From: Rhodospirillales bacterium
Lineage (GTDB): Bacteria; Pseudomonadota; Alphaproteobacteria; Acetobacterales; Acetobacteraceae
Assembly: GCA_903644035.1 (NCBI GenBank)
Contig: CAHJXG010000341.1
Span: 1 to 5,546, forward strand
Direction: 5' to 3'
DNA: 5,546 nucleotides
Part shown: positions 1-4,731 of the stretch, one piece after another
How the letters are laid out: each line of letters begins with the position of its first letter
Position numbering within the stretch: the stretch's first letter is position 1
Notes under the pieces: model-generated
What the model saw: only the letters and a program-made list of their open reading frames with translations
What the model was told of the DNA's origin: nothing
Databases searched by the model: none
Program-made: the position numbers and the translations under genes

Positions 1-182
1 GGCAACCACCCGGCACGGCTGACGCCGTCGCCGCTTGCGCCTGGGGGCGGCGGGGTCGTTGACGCCGTCGCAGCCGTTTGTCGGCGGACTAAGGCCGGCT
101 CGGTGAAGCGGCTGCCCAGTCATGGACTGAGTGGCAATCGGTATGGGCAATCTCAGGCTAGGATAAGGCCGCTTTGGCGGCG
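1..182. other. Left-edge region without a convincing gene
   Basis: No frame here gives a recognisable protein. Plus frame 1 is open from base 1 to a TAA at 184-186 and could in principle be the tail of a gene entering from the left. Its translation is Arg/Gly/Pro-rich and low in complexity, and it would overlap the stop of the minus-strand gene. A minus frame starting with ATG at 123 is also open to the left edge (41 codons), but it has no ribosome site. A weak 5-bp hairpin (168-172 with 177-181) lies at the 3' end of the minus-strand gene without a T-run, so I do not call a terminator. Confidence 0.4.
20..71. repeat. 12-bp direct repeat, two copies 40 bp apart
   Basis: TGACGCCGTCGC occurs at 20-31 and again, identical, at 60-71. 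Each copy contains a small interrupted palindrome (GACG-C-CGTC). The flanks differ, so this is not a longer duplication. It could be a pair of protein-binding sites or chance in GC-rich DNA; nothing else supports a function. Confidence 0.4.
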
Positions 183-1274
183 CTAAGCATTGAATCGGCT
201 TGGCGTCGCTGCCGGCCAGCCAAACTGCTTCGGCCGCGACCGCTTCCGCCGCTTCAGCCTCGTGCGCGCCGCTATCATCTCCGTGGCATTGCGTTGCGCC
301 GCGGCCTTGCCGGCCTGATGCCGGTGGTAGCAGGATATGAGCACAATCAACGCGGTGACCACCAGGATGGGGGTCGCAGGCTCCGGGACATTGACCACCA
401 GGGAGCCGAGCCTGGTACTGACCGCGGCGCTTGGTGGCCGATCCGGTGCATTGAACGTTGTGCCGTTGGCCACCACCGGATTGATGTAGGCGACGGTATG
501 GTTGGATGACTCCAAGCCGGGACCATTTGCAGCATACAGGACAACTTGATCGAAATATCCAACCGTAGCAAAGAAGTTGACGTAGGCGTAAATCTCAGAC
601 GGATTCTGGCCCTTAAATGGTAGGGTTGGGTTGCCGCAATAGAGGTTTGTTATACCACACGCGCCAAGTGCGGCCTGGAGGTCAGTGGAAGCAAACGTAT
701 ATAACAGCTGGCCATTGTTATAAAATTGTATGCCATTCTTCGCGTCGAGAGCAGAAATCCAGATGCCGAAGTAGTTGACCCCGGGAATGTTTGCTGAATG
801 CGTCAATATAATTGTATACGCGTCAGCAGTTGCTGACCGTCCGGCAAGCTCAGGGTAGGGCAGTGTTCCACCGGACCCACCATACTGGTCTGCCGCCGCC
901 CTGGTCCAGTTGACGTTTCCGCCGGCCGTATACGCGCCATTGATGTAGGTGGTGGCGTTGAAATTGCTCGTTCCAGTCTTGAACGTTGAGGTGAAATTGC
1001 CACCCGCCCAGTTCGAGAACGTCTCCGTGCCATAGAAGCAGCTCGTGGCGCTGCCGCAGGTCGTCGTGAAGTTCGGTGTCTGGACCGTGGCGGCCAAATA
1101 GGTCGGGGTGATCGGCCCGGCGCTCGCGCCGTGTCCGGCAAGCGCCAGCGCGGCCACCGCTGCGAGGCCCGTCCGGCGCGTCGAGCGGCAAAGGATGGAT
1201 GGAGGTATGACGGACTCCTGTGCAAGTGCGCGCTGAACACGCATTCGTTTCGTGAAGGGCACAGGCTGCTTCAT
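183..1274 (-). CDS. PEP-CTERM-type exported surface protein
   Basis: This is a 363-codon reading frame from an ATG at 1274. A signal peptide is visible: Arg-rich residues 30-34, hydrophobic core about 36-47, and an A-S-A cleavage site ending near residue 52. The mature part is rich in Asn, Thr, Gly and Tyr, with cysteines 73/79 and 206/213 that could form disulfides. At 296-299 comes VPEP, then a hydrophobic stretch (about 302-315) and a basic patch, the layout of a PEP-CTERM sorting signal recognised by an exosortase. The part around 168-200 (YFGIW, FYNNGQLLYTF) resembles exosortase-dependent surface proteins of the Npun_F0296 kind, recalled from memory only. About 40 basic residues follow the signal, which is unusual. 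The start is uncertain: ATGs at 1274 and 1244 lack ribosome sites and give a very long n-region. The best Shine-Dalgarno sits before an ATA at 1208-1206. Ligand and role are unknown. Confidence 0.8.
   Translation of the reverse strand: MKQPVPFTKRMRVQRALAQESVIPPSILCRSTRRTGLAAVAALALAGHGASAGPITPTYLAATVQTPNFTTTCGSATSCFYGTETFSNWAGGNFTSTFKTGTSNFNATTYINGAYTAGGNVNWTRAAADQYGGSGGTLPYPELAGRSATADAYTIILTHSANIPGVNYFGIWISALDAKNGIQFYNNGQLLYTFASTDLQAALGACGITNLYCGNPTLPFKGQNPSEIYAYVNFFATVGYFDQVVLYAANGPGLESSNHTVAYINPVVANGTTFNAPDRPPSAAVSTRLGSLVVNVPEPATPILVVTALIVLISCYHRHQAGKAAAQRNATEMIAARTRLKRRKRSRPKQFGWPAATPSRFNA
1215..1219 (-). promoter_or_regulatory. Shine-Dalgarno AGGAG inside the PEP-CTERM frame, facing an ATA codon
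   Basis: On the minus strand AGGAG (1219-1215) is followed by six bases and then ATA (1208-1206), in frame with the downstream gene. Reading from that codon gives a 30-residue signal peptide of ordinary length (PPSILCRSTRRTG then the hydrophobic core). This suggests that the ancestral or actual start lies here, as a rare ATA start or a mutated ATG. Confidence 0.45.
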
Positions 1275-1524
1275 TCGCAGGCAGGAACTAGCATTTGCTC
1301 ACGGGAGCGTCGTGTTAGGAAATGATGAAATGGCAGTCTGACACGTGGACCCTGGCCCCGAGCGACGGTGATCCGCCCCCGAGCCGAAGGCGGCGTCGGC
1401 GCAATGCTCGTCGGGGACGCCAGTCCTGTTCCGTAATGGTCTCTGGTTCGTTATCAAGCGGCGCCCACAGCGTTGCGTTGTCGAATACCCACCGCATCAC
1501 CGTGAACGCTGCGGCGAAGAACGC

Positions 1525-1540
1525 GGCCTGATCTCAGGCC
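1525..1540. repeat. Perfect inverted repeat GGCCTGA-TC-TCAGGCC
   Basis: Two perfect 7-bp arms (1525-1531 and 1534-1540) surround a 2-bp centre, 84 bp upstream of the hydrolase ATG. The compact symmetry suits a dimeric regulator's operator. As RNA it would give a 6-bp stem with a four-base loop and no T-run, so a terminator is less likely. Confidence 0.45.
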
Positions 1541-1611
1541 CGCACCCGCCCTGGTCGATCCAAGGCGGACGCATTGCGGCCTGAGCTGGGCTGCTCCATG
1601 GTTCCGACGGC

Positions 1612-1618
1612 AAGGAGG
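1612..1618 (+). promoter_or_regulatory. Strong ribosome binding site of the serine hydrolase
   Basis: AAGGAGG ends five bases before the ATG at 1624. It fixes the start of the hydrolase gene and is the strongest Shine-Dalgarno in the window. Confidence 0.85.
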
Positions 1619-1623
1619 CTCCA

Positions 1624-2838
1624 ATGACCACCGCGACCGCAGCCACGCCGGAACATGCCGGCCTCTCGTCCCAGCGCCTGCGCAAGATCGACGGCTGGAT
1701 GGACCGCCTGATCGGTGACGGCAGGCTGGCCGGGCTGTCTGTGCTGGTCAGCCGGCGCGGACAGCTGGCCTATGAGCGCCATGCCGGGTTCGCCGACATC
1801 GCACGCGGGCTGCGCATGGGGCCGGACAGCATCTTGCGCATCTATTCCATGACCAAGCCGCTGACGAGCCTTGCGGCGCTGATCCTCTATGAGGATGGGC
1901 TGTTCCAGCTCGATGACCCCATCAGCGGCGTGCTGCCGTGCTTCAAGGAGATGCGGGTGTATGCCGGGGAGGGCAGGGAGCCAGTGCCGGCCGCGCGCGG
2001 CATCACCTACCGGGACCTGCTGACCCATACCGCCGGGCTGACCTACGGCTTCATGAACGCGACGCCGGTCGATGCAATGTATCGCGAGCAAGGCGTCGAC
2101 TTCCAGACCTCGGACGGCACCCTGGCCGAGGTCGTGGACCTCGCCGCGACGCTGCCGTTGCTGGCCCAGCCCGGCTTGGCCTGGAACTACAGCATCGCGA
2201 CCGACGTGCTGGGCCATCTGGTGGCGGTGCTGTCCGGGCAGGACTTCGCGCAATTCCTGCACGACCGGGTCATCGCGCCGCTCGGCATGGTGGACACCGC
2301 GTTCCAGGTGGCTCCGGACAGGCTCGGACGCTTCGCCGCGAACTACGCCCGCGGGGAGGACGGCCGCGCCGCGCTGCTGGACGACCCGGCAACCAGCCGC
2401 TTCGCCACGTCCCGCGCCATCGCGTCCGGCGGTGGCGGCCTGGTGGGCACCGGCCGCGACTACATGCGGTTCTGCCGCATGATGCTGAATCGCGGCACGC
2501 TGGACGGGGAGCGCCTGCTGGGCCGCAAGACCATCGAGCTGATGACGGCGAACCACCTGGGCGGGGACATGGCCAGCATGGGCCAGGCGCGCTTCAGCGA
2601 AAGCAACTACGAGGGCATCGGCTTCGGCCTGGGCTTCTCCGTCATGCTTGACCCGGCGCGCGCCCAAATCCTGGGGTCGCCCGGCGAGTACGCCTGGGGC
2701 GGCGCCGCCAGCACGGCGTTCTGGATCGACCCGGCCGAGGACCTGGCCGTCATCATGATGACGCAGCTCACGCCCAGCTCCACCTACCCGATCCGCCGGG
2801 AGCTGCGCGTCCTGACGTATCAGGCGCTCGTGGACTGA
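1624..2838 (+). CDS. Serine hydrolase, beta-lactamase class C / EstB-like fold
   Basis: The 404-residue protein belongs to the beta-lactamase-related serine hydrolases (class C beta-lactamases, DD-peptidases, EstB-type esterases). Seen directly: the nucleophile motif S-M-T-K at 75-78, the second motif Y-S-I with Tyr189 (in NYSIATDVLG), and W-G-G at 358-360 in YAWGGAASTAFWIDP, where the third motif lies in this family. A Tyr motif without the Asn of Y-x-N, and W-G-G in place of K-T-G, favour an esterase/lipase-type enzyme over a true beta-lactamase. The family mechanism is acyl transfer to Ser75 assisted by Lys78 and Tyr189. No signal peptide is seen, so it is probably cytoplasmic. Length is typical of EstB-like proteins. 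AAGGAGG five bases upstream sets the start. It is a single gene, and its last 19 bp overlap the convergent ABC ATPase gene. The substrate cannot be told. Confidence 0.93.
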   Translation: MTTATAATPEHAGLSSQRLRKIDGWMDRLIGDGRLAGLSVLVSRRGQLAYERHAGFADIARGLRMGPDSILRIYSMTKPLTSLAALILYEDGLFQLDDPISGVLPCFKEMRVYAGEGREPVPAARGITYRDLLTHTAGLTYGFMNATPVDAMYREQGVDFQTSDGTLAEVVDLAATLPLLAQPGLAWNYSIATDVLGHLVAVLSGQDFAQFLHDRVIAPLGMVDTAFQVAPDRLGRFAANYARGEDGRAALLDDPATSRFATSRAIASGGGGLVGTGRDYMRFCRMMLNRGTLDGERLLGRKTIELMTANHLGGDMASMGQARFSESNYEGIGFGLGFSVMLDPARAQILGSPGEYAWGGAASTAFWIDPAEDLAVIMMTQLTPSSTYPIRRELRVLTYQALVD

Positions 2839-3614
2839 TCGACCAGGCTGATCTCCGGGTTGGCCTCCGGCGCCGCCACGCCGTGGTACCGGTCCATGAC
2901 CTCCTGCGGCGGCCCGTCCGCCATGATCCGGCCCTGGTCCAGCCAGATCACCCGGGTGCTCCAATCGAGGATCACCGGGACGGAGTGCGACGACAGCACC
3001 AGGATCTCGGCGCCGCGCACCATGTCCTCCAGCCGGCCCCGCGCCCGTTCCATGAAGGCCGCGTCGCCGGCCAGGAACCACTCGTCCATCAGCAGCACCT
3101 GCGGGCGGATGGCGGTGGCCAGCGCGAAGCCCAGCCGGATCACCATGCCGGAGCTGTAGAAGCGCACCGGCAGGTCGAGGAACTCCGCCAGCTCGGCGAA
3201 CTCCTGCACGTCGTCCTCCAGGCGCCGGATCGCCGCGCGGGGCAGGCCGCTGTACAGCCCGCGCAACGCGATGTTCTCGCGCCCGGTGAGCTCGGGGTTC
3301 ATGCCGAGGTTGGGGTCGAGCAAGGCGCCGATGTTGCCATGCACATGCACGGAGCCGACGACCGGCTCGTAGATGCCGGCCAGCGTGCGCAGCAGCGTGG
3401 TCTTGCCCGCCCCGTTGCCGCCGATCAGGCCGAGCCGGTCCCCGGTCCGGAGGTGCAGCGACACGTCGCGCAGCGCCTGCACCACGATGCGGTGCCGCCC
3501 GTCCTGCTGCAGGCGCTTGCTCGCGGCGGCGAACACCGTGCGCTTCAGGCTGCGGCTGTTGCCGTGGTAGATGGGAAAGCTGACGTCCACGCCCTCGACG
3601 TCGATGGTGGCCAT
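2820..3614 (-). CDS. Polysaccharide ABC exporter, ATP-binding subunit (Wzt/KpsT type)
   Basis: This 264-residue ATPase powers export of a lipid-linked polysaccharide (O-antigen, capsule or similar) through the partner permease. Motifs seen: Walker A GGNGAGKT at 65-72, the polysaccharide-exporter segment LLDPNLGMNPELTGRENI at about 98-115, ABC signature YSSGM at 153-157, Walker B VLLMDE at 173-178 with Glu178 as likely catalytic base, D-loop-like AGD at 182-184, and the switch His210 in SSH. The signature YSSGM and TGREN are characteristic of the KpsT/Wzt/TagH group. It ends soon after the nucleotide-binding domain and lacks the C-terminal carbohydrate-binding domain of Wzt proteins such as E. 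coli O9a, so it is closer to the KpsT or RfbE style. The start is 5 bp after the permease stop, with only a weak purine stretch upstream, which suggests translational coupling. The 3' end overlaps the convergent hydrolase gene by 19 bp. Confidence 0.93.
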   Translation of the reverse strand: MATIDVEGVDVSFPIYHGNSRSLKRTVFAAASKRLQQDGRHRIVVQALRDVSLHLRTGDRLGLIGGNGAGKTTLLRTLAGIYEPVVGSVHVHGNIGALLDPNLGMNPELTGRENIALRGLYSGLPRAAIRRLEDDVQEFAELAEFLDLPVRFYSSGMVIRLGFALATAIRPQVLLMDEWFLAGDAAFMERARGRLEDMVRGAEILVLSSHSVPVILDWSTRVIWLDQGRIMADGPPQEVMDRYHGVAAPEANPEISLVDQSTSA

Positions 3615-3619
3615 GCCCG

Positions 3620-4549
3620 TCAGACCCAGAACGCCAGGCGGCCGCGCACGCGCGCGAACAGCGCCCAGGACACGCCGCAGAGCAGGACGCTGTAGCCCAG
3701 GGCGGACAGCCAGACCTGCGCATCCGCCGCCTGCCCCAGCAAGGGTGCCCGCACGACCTCAAGCAGGGTATAGAACGGGTTGAGCGGCAGCAGCGCCGCC
3801 TGCGGCCCCTTCAGCAGCTCCGGCTTCCAGATGACCGGGCTGATGAAGAAGGCGATCTGCATGACGCTGCCGACGATGGGCGGGATGTCGCGGAACCGGG
3901 CGCACACCGCGCCCAGCAGCAGGCACGCGGCCAGGCCATCGACCATCCACAGCAGAAGGCCCGGCACGGCCGCCACGGCCGCCAGGCCCGGCCAGACGTT
4001 GAAGGCGGCATAGACCACCAGGATCACCGGCACGTTGTGCGCCAGCACCAGCAGGTTCCGGGTGATGACCCGGATGGCATAAAGCGTGAACGGCATGCGC
4101 TGCGAACGGATCATGCCCTCCGCCTGCTGAAAGCTGCCGCAGGCGTCGGTGACCACGCTCCCCAGCACGTTCCACAGCACGAGCGACAGCGCCAGGAACG
4201 GCAGGTAGTCGTGCAGCTCCATCTTGAACAGCTGCGAGTACAGCACGCCGAGCGCGCCGATCATCACGCCCGTGGACAGGGTCAGCCAGAACGGGCCGAG
4301 CACCGATCCGCGGTAGCGCAGGCGGATGTCGAACCAGCCCAGCGTCATGCCAAGCCGCCACAGCGCCAAGCCGTCCCGCGCGTCCCGCATAGCCAGGCGC
4401 TGGCGTGCCCCGGCCGAATGGTCTGAATGCAGCACGAGATCGGCGGTGCCGCGGGGGTCCAGGGTTGCGCTCACCGGCGCGCGATAGCCGATCCGGCGCC
4501 GCGCCGCAACCAGCGCCGTGCCGTCCGCTGACTGCATGGGCGCCGCCAT
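3620..4549 (-). CDS. Polysaccharide ABC exporter, permease subunit (Wzm/KpsM type, ABC-2)
   Basis: An ABC-2 family membrane protein that forms the inner-membrane channel for the ATPase encoded 5 bp downstream. Numbering from the ATG at 4549 (309 residues): a cytoplasmic N-terminus, the family's amphipathic entry LGWFDIRLRYRGSVLGPFW at about 70-88, then six hydrophobic segments near 82-104, 116-137, 163-183, 189-215, 226-242 and 280-299. The stretch CARFRDIPPIVGSVMQIAFF at about 216-235 matches the conserved ARYRD-type loop of Wzm/KpsM proteins. The start is uncertain. A TTG at 4600 would add 17 residues from lower-GC DNA, and ATGs at 4549, 4537 and 4390 are all possible; none has a good Shine-Dalgarno. 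Starting at 4390 gives about 256 residues, the usual family length. I chose 4549 as the first ATG. It is probably the first gene of a two-gene operon. Confidence 0.88.
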   Translation of the reverse strand: MAAPMQSADGTALVAARRRIGYRAPVSATLDPRGTADLVLHSDHSAGARQRLAMRDARDGLALWRLGMTLGWFDIRLRYRGSVLGPFWLTLSTGVMIGALGVLYSQLFKMELHDYLPFLALSLVLWNVLGSVVTDACGSFQQAEGMIRSQRMPFTLYAIRVITRNLLVLAHNVPVILVVYAAFNVWPGLAAVAAVPGLLLWMVDGLAACLLLGAVCARFRDIPPIVGSVMQIAFFISPVIWKPELLKGPQAALLPLNPFYTLLEVVRAPLLGQAADAQVWLSALGYSVLLCGVSWALFARVRGRLAFWV

Positions 4550-4586
4550 GCCGCGGCACCGCCGCACGCCCTTCCAGGAAACGTCG

Positions 4587-4616
4587 TTAGTCCGTAACAA
4601 ACTGTTGCCAGATAAT
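4587..4616 (+). promoter_or_regulatory. Possible promoter for the lytic transglycosylase
   Basis: GATAAT at 4611-4616 matches the -10 consensus at five of six positions. An 18-bp spacer leads back to TTAGTC (4587-4592), a poor -35. A start near 4623 would give a leader of about 110 bases that includes all the inverted repeats. The call rests on the -10 alone. Confidence 0.25.
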
Positions 4617-4637
4617 TCAAGCTAGGCTAACGCATTG

Positions 4638-4663
4638 GGTCAGGTTGCTCTCTGCTGACCTGA
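4638..4663. repeat. Inverted repeat with two pairing registers (GGTCAG/CTGACC and TCAGGT/ACCTGA)
   Basis: GGTCAG (4638-4643) pairs with CTGACC (4655-4660), and, shifted by two bases, TCAGGT (4640-4645) pairs with ACCTGA (4658-4663). Half-site centres are about 17-18 bp apart, which suits a dimeric regulator covering under two helical turns. It lies just downstream of the AT-rich promoter zone between divergent genes. Confidence 0.4.
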
Positions 4664-4686
4664 ACGACGGCATGTAGGGCCGTCGT
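4664..4686 (+). promoter_or_regulatory. Leader stem-loop A (anti-sequestering candidate)
   Basis: ACGACGGC (4664-4671) is perfectly complementary to GCCGTCGT (4679-4686), giving an 8-bp stem with a 7-base loop in the presumed leader of the transglycosylase mRNA. Its right arm is the same segment needed by stem-loop B. Confidence 0.45.
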
Positions 4687-4720
4687 GCCCTCCGGCCGTC
4701 TGACGGCCGCGCCACGACGG
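4680..4720 (+). promoter_or_regulatory. Leader stem-loop B, reaching into the ribosome site
   Basis: CCGTCGTG (4680-4687) is perfectly complementary to CACGACGG (4713-4720). Between them lies a second perfect inverted repeat, CGGCCGTC-T-GACGGCCG (4693-4709), so the whole folds as a long two-part hairpin with a small internal loop. The right arm's final GG (4719-4720) is the first GG of the GGAGG ribosome site. Stem B and stem A cannot form together. Confidence 0.45.
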
Positions 4721-4723
4721 AGG
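4719..4723 (+). promoter_or_regulatory. Ribosome binding site GGAGG of the lytic transglycosylase
   Basis: GGAGG sits eight bases before the ATG at 4732 and fixes that start. Its first two bases lie in the right arm of stem-loop B. Confidence 0.8.
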
Positions 4724-4731
4724 CCGCGTCT

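Larger units (their letters stand above)
1275..1623. other. Intergenic region between divergent PEP-CTERM and hydrolase genes
   Basis: These 349 bp separate two divergently transcribed genes. Short open frames exist on both strands (plus 1322-1531; minus 1315-1500, whose first codon is GTG with an ATG next). Neither has a ribosome site. Their products are Arg-rich and match no family I know, and the two overlap almost completely, so I do not call either a gene. The minus frame extends without a stop up to 1533 and contains a non-repetitive stretch (DNATLWAPLDNEPETITEQ), so a gene remnant cannot be excluded. The region also holds a 16-bp inverted repeat at 1525-1540. I see no strong promoter. 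Confidence 0.5.
4550..4731. promoter_or_regulatory. Divergent intergenic region rich in inverted repeats
   Basis: This stretch must hold the promoters of both the exporter operon (leftward) and the transglycosylase (rightward). An AT-richer island lies at about 4590-4635, the likely promoter zone for both. To its right follow four separate inverted repeats in under 90 bp (4638-4663, 4664-4686, 4693-4709 and 4680-4720), ending in the ribosome site of the transglycosylase. Confidence 0.6.

Noticed and set aside
168..181. Hairpin at the end of the PEP-CTERM gene as a terminator
   Set aside because: The stem is only 5 bp and no T-run follows on the minus strand.
1..186. Open plus frame entering from the left edge
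   Set aside because: The composition is Arg/Gly/Pro-rich without a recognisable motif, and it would overlap the 3' end of the minus-strand gene. It could be real only if the upstream sequence supports it.
1315..1533. Small open frames on both strands in the intergenic region
   Set aside because: They overlap each other, lack ribosome sites and match nothing I recognise. The minus frame could be a gene remnant, but that cannot be supported from sequence alone.
2883..3695. 270-codon plus-strand frame opposite the ATPase gene
   Set aside because: It is antisense to a gene with intact Walker A, Walker B and signature motifs; the translation is low-complexity with many His, Gln and Ala residues and resembles no family.
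1534..3762. 742-codon minus-strand open frame covering the hydrolase and much of the exporter genes
   Set aside because: It lies antisense to the hydrolase and out of frame with the ATPase and permease, both of which have full family motifs. Its product is Arg/Ala/Gly/His-rich with no domain; long shadow frames are expected at this GC content.
4693..4709. Perfect inverted repeat as an intrinsic terminator for the exporter side
   Set aside because: It is upstream of both divergent genes, not at a 3' end, and no T-run follows on either strand; a leader structure fits better.
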